From CAZGUX01 sp964529305 (GTDB lineage: Bacteria > Acidobacteriota > Terriglobia > Bryobacterales > Bryobacteraceae), in NCBI GenBank assembly GCA_964529305.1, contig CAZGUX010000105.1, positions 54,764 through 118,763 of the forward strand: a stretch of DNA of 64,000 nt, written 5' to 3'. Of the stretch, positions 44,313 to 53,039 are shown piece by piece; within the stretch, counting starts at the first letter, position 1, and each line of letters opens with the position of its first letter. The position numbers and the translations under genes were made by a program. A model generated the notes under the pieces. The model did not search any database. It was not told the DNA's origin and saw only the letters and a list, made by a program, of their open reading frames with translations.

Positions 44313-45566
44313 CTACTGGCTCCGGCCATGCTGCGCCGGGACTCGATCCCAATCCTCGGCCGCCAGGCCGTTGAGATCCCACATCACGCGGCCGTCCTTG
44401 AGGGTCAGCTCGGCCACCAGTTTGCGTTTGCCACGATACCGCGACCCGCGCGCGTCGAGGAAGCCGAAATCGCCTTCCACCACCCGCAGCACCGCGACAT
44501 CCGCCACCGCTCCGGGCGTCAGGTGGCCGAACTCCTCGCGCCGGATCTCGCGGGCGGGATTCCAGGTGGAGCGCAACACCACATCATCGAGCGTCATTCC
44601 CAGGCTGAGGAACTTCGACATCACGTTGGTCATGTCCTTCATGCCGGCGTTCATACTGTCCACATGGAGATCGGTCGAGATGGAATCGGGGACAAACCCC
44701 TGCTTCACCGCGGGAACCGCCTGACGCCACGAGAAGCTGCCGCCGCCGTGGCCGACGTCGAAGATCACGCCCCGCTTCCGCGCCTCGAACAGGTACGGCA
44801 ACACGCGGCCCTGCTCGTCGAGCATCGGCACCGCACTGAGGTACGCGTGGGTGGAGATGTCGCCGGGGCGCAGTTTGGTGAGCACCAGATCCTGAAACGG
44901 GCGCTCCTTGCGGAACGTCGCGAAGTCCACCATCACGGGAATGCCGGCCAGTTTCCCGGCCTCCACCGCGCGTTCCACCGCCACCCACTCCGGCCCGTTG
45001 AAGTGGGCGATCTTGATGCCCACTACAGAATCCTTGTTGCGTTTCGCGGTCTCGGCCGTCGGACCCGGCTCCATATCGGACACGTCCTGTTCGACGGTCA
45101 TGCGGCCCCCCATCCCGGAGCCGACGATGTTCAGCATCGAGAGGACCCGCGTCTTCGACCGCAGGATGACGTGGTCGCGGAACTCGGCGAAACCCCGCCA
45201 CCCCGTGCTGCCGGCGTCCACCACGGTGGTGACGCCGCTGCGAAACGTGAAGCTGTCCGGCCGCACGCTGAATTCGCCCGTGTATTGCGGCGCCATCGAC
45301 GACGCGAAGACGTGTACGTGAATATCCACCAGACCGGGTGTGACATACAGGCCGGCCGCGTTCACCACCTTCCGGGCGCTGGCGGCCGGGAGATTCTCCG
45401 CCACAGCAGCGATTTTGCCCGCCGCGATTCCGACGTCTCGCACGGCGCTGATGCCGTTCTTCGGATCGATCACGTGACCGCCCTTCAACACAAGGTCGTA
45501 GCGTGGTTGGGCCGCCAGAGGAGCGGCCAGAAGGAGGAGCAGACAGGATCTCACTGTCCGTAGCAT
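44313..45566 (-). CDS. Exported amidohydrolase/deacetylase-family metallohydrolase
   Basis: A 417-residue protein with a signal peptide (MLRTVRSCLLLLLAAPLAAQ). It belongs to the D-aminoacylase/dihydroorotase-like amidohydrolases: YDLVLKGGHVIDPKNG (N-terminal beta domain), VTPGLVDIHVHVFASS with the HxH metal ligands, VGIKIAHF with the probable carboxylated Lys, STHAYLSAVPM and DVGHGGGSFSW with the other His ligands, and STDLHVDSMN with the catalytic Asp. Close relatives are annotated as EF_0837/AHA_3915-type deacetylases; these are usually cytosolic, so the export signal is notable. The substrate is unknown. Confidence 0.88.
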   Translation of the reverse strand: MLRTVRSCLLLLLAAPLAAQPRYDLVLKGGHVIDPKNGISAVRDVGIAAGKIAAVAENLPAASARKVVNAAGLYVTPGLVDIHVHVFASSMAPQYTGEFSVRPDSFTFRSGVTTVVDAGSTGWRGFAEFRDHVILRSKTRVLSMLNIVGSGMGGRMTVEQDVSDMEPGPTAETAKRNKDSVVGIKIAHFNGPEWVAVERAVEAGKLAGIPVMVDFATFRKERPFQDLVLTKLRPGDISTHAYLSAVPMLDEQGRVLPYLFEARKRGVIFDVGHGGGSFSWRQAVPAVKQGFVPDSISTDLHVDSMNAGMKDMTNVMSKFLSLGMTLDDVVLRSTWNPAREIRREEFGHLTPGAVADVAVLRVVEGDFGFLDARGSRYRGKRKLVAELTLKDGRVMWDLNGLAAEDWDRVPAQHGRSQ

Positions 45567-45703
45567 ACACGAGGGACTAGCGCGCGCGGCTTAGGCCGGA
45601 GGTACGTCGATTGTCCCGAAGCCTGGCCCGACCGCAGGTGTCAGACTGCGAATTCGGTGCCTTCGCGTGATGCCTTTCAGCCGGGGACATCAACCCGAGG
45701 GGG

Positions 45704-45753
45704 GGCGCGCTAAAGCGCGCCGCAGCCTGATGGCCGCCCCACTGGGCGAGGCC
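45704..45753. repeat. REP-like double hairpin
   Basis: GGCGCGCT-AA-AGCGCGCC (45704-45721), then GGCCGCCC-CACT-GGGC-GA-GGCC (45732-45753). The second hairpin and the preceding CTGATGG resemble the element at 19822-19878 read from the other strand. It lies 7 bases after the coding end of the DUF1501 gene on the minus strand. Confidence 0.6.
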
Positions 45754-45759
45754 CGCACG

Positions 45760-47115
45760 TCAGGCGAAGAGCTCGGAGATTTCTCCGGGGCTGAAAAAGT
45801 CGGTGCCGGACTGCGGCTCGACGTACTCGAAAACCCGCCCGGAAGGCGTCTTGGCGATGGTTTTGCTCCAATCGATGCCCAGCGTCGAGTAGATGGTCGC
45901 GGCGACGTCTTCGAAGTAGACGGGCCGCTTCTTGTGCCAGCCGGGATCCTTGATCTTCGCGCCAAGCTCGTCCGTAGCTCCCAGAACCCGGCCCCCCTGG
46001 ACTCCGGCCCCGGCGAAGATTCCGGTGAACGCTTCTTTGTGGTGGTCCCGCCCCTGGTTCACCGTCAACTCACCAGGAGTGCGCCCGAATTCGCCCAGGC
46101 AGCAGACGAGGGTTTTCTCAAGAAGTTTGCTTTCCTCCAGGTCCTTCAGCAGATTTGCGAACGCCGTGTCCAGTTCACGGGCCTGCTTCGCAAGCCCGGC
46201 GGCCGGATCGTAGATCTTGCCGTGATGATCCCAGCCGTGGTGCGAGATCATGACGAAGCGCGTTCCCGCACGGGCCTTGACCAGGTTACGCGCCAGCAGG
46301 CACGCGTCGCCCAGCTTGGTGCTCCCGTAACGCTTCTGCTCGCCCTCGTCGAGAGTGAGCGTCTTGCGGATATCCGGAGACTGCATCATGGCGTGCGCTC
46401 CGCGGTAATAGGCCTGAAAATCCTCGGCCGACCGGACCTCCGATCCGAGCTTCTCGAATTTCCCCAGAAGGTCCCACCGGCGCTCGAAGCGCGCCGTTTC
46501 GTTCTTCGGGACCACGAAATCGAAGCCCGCCTCGGTTTCGAGCGTCAGGGGCGTGTGCCTGCTTTCGAGGCACCCTTCGCCGATCACGCGGAACGCGCCC
46601 GAAGTGAAGTTCATCGCGACGAACGGCGGCAGGTAGTCGCTCGGACGGCGCTGCGACTCCAGTTCATACGCAACCACCGAGCCGAGTGACGGCATCTCCT
46701 TGAGCCGCGACGGGCTGGGCACGTGCGCGACCTGCAGGTAATATTGCGCCCGGATGTGCTCGTTCTCCCAGGCTTGCATCGAGCGCACCAGCGCGAGTTG
46801 GCGCATGCGCTCCGAAAGCATGGGAAACAGGCCGACGGGCATCCGCAGGCCCGAGGGGAGAGTGCGGATATCGTAGCTTGGGGGCAGCCAGAGTCCTTCT
46901 TTGATATCGAAGGTGTCGACGTGGCTGGCGCCGCCCGCCAGGTTCAGGAAGATGCAGAATTCCGCCGATCCCCGGGGCTTCACCGTCTCCTTGGCCCACA
47001 CGTTGACCGGGCGCACCATGGGCTCCAGAAAGAAGCCGGAAACCGCCACCCCGCCGACCCGAAAGATCTGTCTCCGGGTCAACGCCGGCACATCGGTCTG
47101 GGCACGTCGCGTCAT
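45760..47115 (-). CDS. Tat-exported DUF1501 protein
   Basis: A 451-residue DUF1501 protein, third gene of the receptor operon. The Tat signal is LTRRQIFRVGGVAVSGFFLE; the core has FCIFLNLAGGASHVDTFDIK (metal site), FVMISHHGWDHHGKIYDPAA and CCLGEFGRTPGELTVNQGRDHH. The C-terminus has AATIYSTLGIDWSKT. It is only distantly similar to the DUF1501 protein at 41113-42531, so the two are probably not interchangeable. The ATG at 47115 is preferred to a TTG three codons upstream. The DUF1549 partner ends 12 bases before it. Confidence 0.9.
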   Translation of the reverse strand: MTRRAQTDVPALTRRQIFRVGGVAVSGFFLEPMVRPVNVWAKETVKPRGSAEFCIFLNLAGGASHVDTFDIKEGLWLPPSYDIRTLPSGLRMPVGLFPMLSERMRQLALVRSMQAWENEHIRAQYYLQVAHVPSPSRLKEMPSLGSVVAYELESQRRPSDYLPPFVAMNFTSGAFRVIGEGCLESRHTPLTLETEAGFDFVVPKNETARFERRWDLLGKFEKLGSEVRSAEDFQAYYRGAHAMMQSPDIRKTLTLDEGEQKRYGSTKLGDACLLARNLVKARAGTRFVMISHHGWDHHGKIYDPAAGLAKQARELDTAFANLLKDLEESKLLEKTLVCCLGEFGRTPGELTVNQGRDHHKEAFTGIFAGAGVQGGRVLGATDELGAKIKDPGWHKKRPVYFEDVAATIYSTLGIDWSKTIAKTPSGRVFEYVEPQSGTDFFSPGEISELFA

Positions 47116-47127
47116 CGGTCTCAACCC

Positions 47128-48924
47128 CTAAATGTTCGCAAAGAACTCCACCCGGTTCAGCAGGCTCCACAGAAGGTCCTCTGCACCCTGGGTGTGATAC
47201 TGCTCGAGCAACTGGACGGCGATCTTCCTTTCCGGCTCGCTCGGAAACCGGGACAGCGTCGCCAAGAACAATTCTTCGACAATCCGTTCGTTGCCCAGAG
47301 GCGGCTCGCGTTGCAACAAATCGGAGAGGCGGCTCCCCTTCTGGGCCTTGACGCGATCCTTGATGAGCGGATTGTTCAGCAGGGCCGACGCCTGCACGAT
47401 GGATCCTTTCGTTCCGGTGTCGTCTCCCACCGCGTAGCGGTTGTTCAGTCCGAACATCGCCAGCAGGTCCGCCAGCGGCTTCACCTTGCCACCGAGATCG
47501 TCCGGATCGATCATCTCCAGTGAGTATTTGACCTTGCGGTCGCTTCGCAGAATCGGAATCTCGAGAAACACGCCCGTGCTCTGGCAAACGGCGTCCCACA
47601 GTTGAAGGGCCGGAAGACGCCGCACGAAATGGCGCGCGAAATAACGGGAATAGTCCGGCTTCCACTCGCCCTGCGCCCGGGACGAGAGTTGATAGGTGCT
47701 CGACTTCGTGATCAGCTTGATCAGGTAGCGCAGGTCGTAGTGATGCGCTTCGAACTCCTTGGCCAGCGCTTCCAGCAGCTCCGGATGCGCGGTTTGCGTC
47801 TCCAGCGCGTCCAGATCGAAAGCAAACGGCGGATCGACGATGCCCACACCCATCAGTTCGGCCCAGACCAGGTTCACCGTGGCCCGCGCGAACTGCCGAT
47901 TCGAGGTCAACAGGCGGGCGTAGGCCTGCCGGAGATTCTCACCCGGCCGGGGCGTCTCGCCGGTCAACATGAACATCGGCGTCACGTCGGCCTTGTAGCG
48001 CTGAATCCGCGTGACGCTCGGCCGCTTCAGATCGTAGCCCTTGCCGTCGTCGGTCAGGGCGAAATTGCTGTAGTCGCCGAAGGGCCGCCACAACCGCGAC
48101 CCGGCGAAAAAGGACGCCTGCCTCCAGAAATCCTCGCGCTTCTTTTTCGAAAGCCAGCGGTTGGTCTTCTCGAGATGTCCCTTGCCGCCATGGCACGAGA
48201 TGCACTCCACGTTGATGCCGAGGAAGGCCTTGTACGAGCTGATCACCCACTGGTCGTAGGTGTCCTCATTGTTGATGATGGAATCATCCGTCTCGTTGAC
48301 GTAATCCCGGGCCAGCATGTTGACGGGACCGTTGGTCCAATTGGACCGCGCCGTCGCCGTCAGCATCTCCCGCACCATCTCGTCGTACGGAAGATTCTCC
48401 AGCAGCGCGCTGTAGATGTAGTCGTAAAAGACTTCGCGCCCGTCGGCGAGGTGCCCGTTGTTGCTCCGGAACAGGTCGCCGAACCAGTAGGTCCAGCGAT
48501 GCAGAAACGGGGTGCTGAGCCTTCTGCGGAGCCCGGCCACAGATGTGGCGGTCAACGAGTCGATCAGCTTGTCGCGCTTTTCCGGATCGGGATCGCCGGC
48601 GAACTTGCGGATGGCATCCACTTCCGGGAGGCGCCCGGTCAGATCGAGGCTGACCCGGCGCAGAAACTCCGTGTCGCTCGAAAGCGGTGCGAGCGGAATG
48701 CCGTTCCGGCCGGCCTTGGCGAAGATATGGTCGTCGATGAAATTCCTGGGCCGAGCGGCGGCTCCTGGGTCGGAAGGCAAACGGCTCCGGACGGATTCGG
48801 TGAACTGATCGAGCGGTTCCCGCCGGCCGGCGGGTGGCTCGGGATGAACCCGGTCTCCCGCCTTCACCTCCTGGGCCAGCGCGCAGCCGGCGAGCAACGG
48901 AACGGCAATGGCTAGCAGCAGCAT
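47128..48924 (-). CDS. Exported DUF1549 (with DUF1553) protein
   Basis: A 598-residue protein with a signal peptide (MLLLAIAVPLLAGCALAQ, a possible lipobox LAGC). Unlike the 912-residue relative at 38372-41110 it lacks the N-terminal PSCyt1 cytochrome domain. DUF1549 runs from about residue 60 to 265 (NFIDDHIFAKAGRNGIPLAP, RRVSLDLTGRLPE) and contains the CxxCH motif VECISCHGGKGHLEK. DUF1553 occupies about 330-590 (FARATVNLVWAELMGVGIVD, ELFLATLSRFPSEPER). It lies 28 bases downstream of the TonB receptor and 12 upstream of the DUF1501 gene. Confidence 0.88.
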   Translation of the reverse strand: MLLLAIAVPLLAGCALAQEVKAGDRVHPEPPAGRREPLDQFTESVRSRLPSDPGAAARPRNFIDDHIFAKAGRNGIPLAPLSSDTEFLRRVSLDLTGRLPEVDAIRKFAGDPDPEKRDKLIDSLTATSVAGLRRRLSTPFLHRWTYWFGDLFRSNNGHLADGREVFYDYIYSALLENLPYDEMVREMLTATARSNWTNGPVNMLARDYVNETDDSIINNEDTYDQWVISSYKAFLGINVECISCHGGKGHLEKTNRWLSKKKREDFWRQASFFAGSRLWRPFGDYSNFALTDDGKGYDLKRPSVTRIQRYKADVTPMFMLTGETPRPGENLRQAYARLLTSNRQFARATVNLVWAELMGVGIVDPPFAFDLDALETQTAHPELLEALAKEFEAHHYDLRYLIKLITKSSTYQLSSRAQGEWKPDYSRYFARHFVRRLPALQLWDAVCQSTGVFLEIPILRSDRKVKYSLEMIDPDDLGGKVKPLADLLAMFGLNNRYAVGDDTGTKGSIVQASALLNNPLIKDRVKAQKGSRLSDLLQREPPLGNERIVEELFLATLSRFPSEPERKIAVQLLEQYHTQGAEDLLWSLLNRVEFFANI

Positions 48925-48951
48925 CGGAACCCGATCATTTCACCCCTCGTC

Positions 48952-51900
48952 CTAGTAGTTCAGTTTCAAGCTGAACTGAATGCTGCGAGACGAGCGGGCG
49001 CTCAAAATCACCCCGAAATCCTGGCTGGTCATCGTGGATACCGGCAGCCCGAAGTTTGTCTTGTTCATCATATTGAAGAACTCGGCCCGGAATTGAAGGT
49101 TCCTGCTTTCGAGGAACGGAATGTTCTTGACCACTGCCGTGTCGAAGTTGATCAGCTTGGGACCGCGGAACAGGTTGCGGCCGGCATTGCCGAAGGTGAA
49201 TTGCGCGGGGTTGGCGAAGGCCCCCGTGTTGAACCACCGCAGCCGGGTCGGATCGCCGGAAATGGGGTCTCCCACCAGGTTGGGGCGCTGCGAGTTCGCG
49301 CGGCCCGTCGATGCCTGATCGACGCCCAGGACGACGTTCACCGGTTGACCGCCGTAGGCCCCCAGAATGCTCGACCACTGCCAGTTGCCGAGGATCCGGC
49401 TGCCGATGCCCGAGCTCAGGTACTTCTTGTTCCGGCCAAAGGGTAGCTCGTAGACGCCGCTCGCCAGAAACGCGTGCTTGACGTCGGCGGTGGATGTGGC
49501 GTGGTCGGCCCTCCAGTAGCGCGGGTCCTGGACTCCGCCGTTGGTGCCGCCCCGTTCGGTGGAAAAGACATCCAGGTTATGCGACCAGGTGTAGCTGCTT
49601 AGCCAGGAGAGGCCGCTCGAATATCGCTTCTGCAATTTAAACGATAGTCCGTTATAGTTCGACGGCGGGCCGTTGTCGTCCCAGGTCAGCGCACTGTATC
49701 TAGGCAGCGGCCGGCGCGGCTGGACGGGCCCGGGCCCGGGAATGGCCTGGTTTTCCGTACGCGATTGCAGCAGCTTCACCGAGTTGGAACCAACATAGCT
49801 GGCCTCCAGCAATAGCTCGCTGGGCAGTTGCCTCTGGATGCTGAAGTTCCACTGGGTGCTGTACGGCGTCTTCATCCTCGGATTGATCGAGTAGCCGCCC
49901 TGGCCCTCCGGGCTGGGCGGCAGCTGTGCGCCGGGTGAACTGGCGAAGGGGTTGGTGAGGGCCGAGTCGACAAAAAAGTCGTTGAGTGGACCGACCGACT
50001 CGGAAAAACCGAAAGGCCAGTTCCCGGCCGGATCCGCGAAGAACTGCGGATAGTCGGTGAACGAATAGTAGATTCCGACCCCGGCGCGAATGGTCGTGCG
50101 TTGGTTGAGCAGGTAAGCCAAGCCGATGCGGGGGGCGAAATTATTCCAGTCTGGGTCCACCCATCGCTCGCGCAAGGTGGGACCGGCGCCGGTCACCGGG
50201 TTCTTCACCGCGAGCAGATAGTTGCCCGTCAGAAAGTCAAGACCGCTAAAGGCGTTGCGTGCTTCCTTCATCGCCTGGACATAGCTGTAGCGAATGCCGG
50301 CGGTGATGGTCAGCTTGGAGTTCAGCCGCAATTCGTCCTGCAGAAAGCCGTGATACTCGTGCTGGCTCAATTGCGCGGACGTGTCACCCGCGGCTCGTCG
50401 GGAGTCGGTGGGCAGGCCGAGCAGAAAGGTGGCCACCCCGTAGCCGCTGGCTGCCAGGTCCCGGAGGTTAGACGTCGGCCGCCGGCTGAAGCCGATGCTG
50501 GCCTGAGGGCTGGCCTGGAAGCTGTCCAGGAAACTGGTGGTGAAGCCGGCCTTGACCGAGTGTCTCCCGTGGATCCAAGTGAGGTCCGCGATGCCCTGAT
50601 AGAACGTGTGCGGCCCGATCGGCGTGAACGCGCCCCCCGAACCGGCGATATCGGTCACCCCGAGGCTCAGGCGCAGCAGATCGGGCGGACCACTTGGAAA
50701 AACTTTGTCCCATCCGGTCGCCTTCAGAATGTCGTCCGGCAGCGGGAGTCCGCTGCTATTCGAGGTGTACCGGTTGAGCCCGAACTGGAGGTGGGCGATC
50801 AGGTTGGGCCGGAGGATATGGTTATCGCTCACGGTGGCGTTCCAGGCGGTGTTGGTAATCCTATTGGCCACGGCTGGAATCCCGCCGGGGCTGTTGATAA
50901 ACCCATCGTTGTAGGAAATCCGCCCAAACAGGTTGTTCGTGCCGCTGATTCGATGATCGATGCGCCCGGAAAACTGATCGTTCTCCTGACGGATGGGCGT
51001 CGTGTTGATGTAGTTCCGCGTGATGCCCGGACCATTGGGGGCCGGATAAACCGTCTTCAGCAGGTTTTGCGCCAGCGAGTTGATCCGGCTGGCCGGCAAC
51101 TGGCGGTTGGGGAACAACTCACGCGAATAGCCGCCCGGCACGGTGGAATCCGCCCTGGTCGTGGTGATGTCGTACAACGCGGGTAGGCTGGGGTTGGTGA
51201 AGTTGCCGTTCACCATGTCCTGAGTGGGCACGGTGGTGATGTTGTTCGCCGACCGCACGTAGCGGAAGCCCTCGTAGTAGCCGAAGAAGAAGGTGCGGTC
51301 GCGGCCGTTGTACTTCGGCAGACGCACCGGTCCGCCCACCGTTCCGCCGAACTGGTTCTGCTTGAAGGCGGGACGCACGGGATCGAAGAAATTGCGGGCG
51401 TCGAGCTTGGTGTTGCGCAGAAATTCCCACAGCGCGCCGTGGAACTGATTGGTGCCCGAGCGCGTGACCACGACGACATCCGAACCCATCGACCGGCCCT
51501 GCTCGCTGACACCGCCCCGCGACTGCACGGAGAATTCCTGAATCGCATCCACCGAGGGGTTCATGGCGTAGCTGTTGAACATCGGGTCGTTGTTCTCCAC
51601 GCCATCGAGGGTGAAGTTGTTGTAGCGGCTGCGCTGCCCGTTGATCACCGGCGAGTAGGAACCGGCGCCGAGCTGCACCTTGAAGGTGGTGGACTGGCCC
51701 AGCGCGAAGGGCAGGGCGCCCGGAGTCAGCAGAATCAGTTGGGCGAACTGGCGGCCGTTGAGCGGCAGTTCTGTCACCTGCTTGGTCTCGACCACGGTGC
51801 CGATCTTGGTGTTGACGCTCTCGAGCAGCGGAGCCGCCGCCTGAATCTCCACGGTCTGAATCACATCGCCCACTTCCAGGGGCACGTCGACGCGCAAGCC

Positions 51901-52206
51901 CTGGTTCACCTGGAGTTGAATCCCCTTTCGGATCGCCGCCTTGAAACCCTTCGCGGTGACCGTGACTTCATAGAACGCCGGCTGCACGTTGGTAAATGCG
52001 TAGTAGCCTGTGTCGTTCGACAAGGTCTCCAGCACACCGCCAGTCGCTTCGTTCCGCAGTTTGACGGATGCGGTGGGAACGACCGCGCCGCCGGCGTCGG
52101 TCACCAGGCCGCTGATGGTTCCGGCGCTAACCTGAGCGAAGGCCGGGGTAACCATCCAGACGGCCAGCGCGAGTACGGGAAAACGAAGGTGGATGTGAAG
52201 AAGCAT
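48952..52206 (-). CDS. Oar-type TonB-dependent receptor
   Basis: A 1084-residue outer-membrane receptor. Signal peptide (MLLHIHLRFPVLALAVWMVT), CarboxypepD_reg domain (residues about 27-110; ISGLVTDAGGAVVPTASVKL, YEVTVTAKGFKAAIRKG), plug (about 120-230; TELPLNGRQFAQLILLTPGA) and barrel ending in FSLKLNY. It is the first gene of an operon with the DUF1549 and DUF1501 genes, so substrate import and processing are probably linked. A ribosome-binding site GGAGGG precedes the ATG at 52206. The promoter and an overlapping palindrome are at 52224-52260. Confidence 0.93.
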   Translation of the reverse strand: MLLHIHLRFPVLALAVWMVTPAFAQVSAGTISGLVTDAGGAVVPTASVKLRNEATGGVLETLSNDTGYYAFTNVQPAFYEVTVTAKGFKAAIRKGIQLQVNQGLRVDVPLEVGDVIQTVEIQAAAPLLESVNTKIGTVVETKQVTELPLNGRQFAQLILLTPGALPFALGQSTTFKVQLGAGSYSPVINGQRSRYNNFTLDGVENNDPMFNSYAMNPSVDAIQEFSVQSRGGVSEQGRSMGSDVVVVTRSGTNQFHGALWEFLRNTKLDARNFFDPVRPAFKQNQFGGTVGGPVRLPKYNGRDRTFFFGYYEGFRYVRSANNITTVPTQDMVNGNFTNPSLPALYDITTTRADSTVPGGYSRELFPNRQLPASRINSLAQNLLKTVYPAPNGPGITRNYINTTPIRQENDQFSGRIDHRISGTNNLFGRISYNDGFINSPGGIPAVANRITNTAWNATVSDNHILRPNLIAHLQFGLNRYTSNSSGLPLPDDILKATGWDKVFPSGPPDLLRLSLGVTDIAGSGGAFTPIGPHTFYQGIADLTWIHGRHSVKAGFTTSFLDSFQASPQASIGFSRRPTSNLRDLAASGYGVATFLLGLPTDSRRAAGDTSAQLSQHEYHGFLQDELRLNSKLTITAGIRYSYVQAMKEARNAFSGLDFLTGNYLLAVKNPVTGAGPTLRERWVDPDWNNFAPRIGLAYLLNQRTTIRAGVGIYYSFTDYPQFFADPAGNWPFGFSESVGPLNDFFVDSALTNPFASSPGAQLPPSPEGQGGYSINPRMKTPYSTQWNFSIQRQLPSELLLEASYVGSNSVKLLQSRTENQAIPGPGPVQPRRPLPRYSALTWDDNGPPSNYNGLSFKLQKRYSSGLSWLSSYTWSHNLDVFSTERGGTNGGVQDPRYWRADHATSTADVKHAFLASGVYELPFGRNKKYLSSGIGSRILGNWQWSSILGAYGGQPVNVVLGVDQASTGRANSQRPNLVGDPISGDPTRLRWFNTGAFANPAQFTFGNAGRNLFRGPKLINFDTAVVKNIPFLESRNLQFRAEFFNMMNKTNFGLPVSTMTSQDFGVILSARSSRSIQFSLKLNY

Positions 52207-52223
52207 GCTAGGCCCTCCAGGCG

Positions 52224-52260
52224 ATGATCGATCATAGGTTACCCTGGAGCGCCTTGTCAA
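52224..52260 (-). promoter_or_regulatory. Promoter of the receptor operon with overlapping operator palindrome
   Basis: On the minus strand TTGACA (complement of 52255-52260), an 18-base spacer and TATGAT (52231-52236) form a near-consensus sigma-70 promoter. A perfect 12-base palindrome ATGATCGATCAT (52224-52235) covers the -10 box and likely start point. A repressor bound there would block transcription; the divergent GntR regulator is the obvious candidate. Confidence 0.6.
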
Positions 52261-52274
52261 GCGCGGTTCCTAAG

Positions 52275-52303
52275 ACTTAACTTGTGGCTTTCATGGTGGT
52301 ATA
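52275..52303 (+). promoter_or_regulatory. Possible promoter of the GntR gene
   Basis: TTAACT (52275-52280), 17-base spacer, TATAGT (52298-52303). Start codon at 52327. The -10 box matches the consensus at five of six positions, the -35 only partly. Confidence 0.45.
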
Positions 52304-52326
52304 GTAGATGTTCGAAGATCGATTAT

Positions 52327-53010
52327 ATGAATGCCAGCGCCGCCAGCCTCTTTGAGCCTCTTAGTAATAACACGTTGCGCGGACGCATTGCCGAGAAGCT
52401 CCGCGACGCCATGCTCAGCGGCACTCTCAAAGAAGGAGAGCGCATCATCGAGCGCAGGCTCGCCGAACAATTCGCCACCAGCCTGACCGCCGTGCGGGAA
52501 GCCCTGATCGAACTGGAAACCGAGGGTCTCGTCCTCAAGAAGCCCAACGCCTCCACCTATGTTCGAAAACTGACCCGCGACGCTGCCGAGAAGATCTTTG
52601 CCGTGCGCGGTGTGCTCGAAGCGCTTGCTGTGGAGGAGGCGGCCCGCCGCGCCGGTCCCGCGCACGTCCAGGAATTGGAACGGATCTACCTGGATCTGGT
52701 GGACGCCGCCCGCGGGAAGAACCCCCGGCAATTCATCGAGACCGATTTCGCCTTGCACCAGCGGATTTGGCACATCTCGGACAATGAATGCCTCGAGATG
52801 ACGTTGCGCCGCGTGACCCTGCCGGTGTTCGGCAACACGGCGGTCAGGATCATTACCCGCCACCCGATCGATCTCGTCTATGACGCGCAACTGCACGCGC
52901 CGATCCTGGAAGCGATCAAGGCGGGCGATCCCGTGGCTGCCCGGACGGCGCTGACCTGCGCTACACAGTTGTGGTTGACGCAGGTGCGGTCGGCGATCCC
53001 CGAGGACTGA
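52327..53010 (+). CDS. GntR-family regulator with FCD domain
   Basis: A 227-residue regulator. Winged-helix DNA-binding domain at residues about 10-75 (LRGRIAEKLRDAMLSGTLKE, QFATSLTAVREALIELETEG); FCD domain at about 85-215 with metal-ligand residues in ETDFALHQRIWHIS and LVYDAQLHAPILEAIKAGD. It is distinct from the GntR protein at 24214-24870 (low overall similarity). It is divergent from the receptor operon and 29 bases upstream of an enolase-superfamily gene; it probably represses both in the absence of a sugar-acid ligand. Confidence 0.9.
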   Translation: MNASAASLFEPLSNNTLRGRIAEKLRDAMLSGTLKEGERIIERRLAEQFATSLTAVREALIELETEGLVLKKPNASTYVRKLTRDAAEKIFAVRGVLEALAVEEAARRAGPAHVQELERIYLDLVDAARGKNPRQFIETDFALHQRIWHISDNECLEMTLRRVTLPVFGNTAVRIITRHPIDLVYDAQLHAPILEAIKAGDPVAARTALTCATQLWLTQVRSAIPED

Positions 53011-53039
53011 GTTCGGGCTGGGCGCATCGGGTTCCGTCC

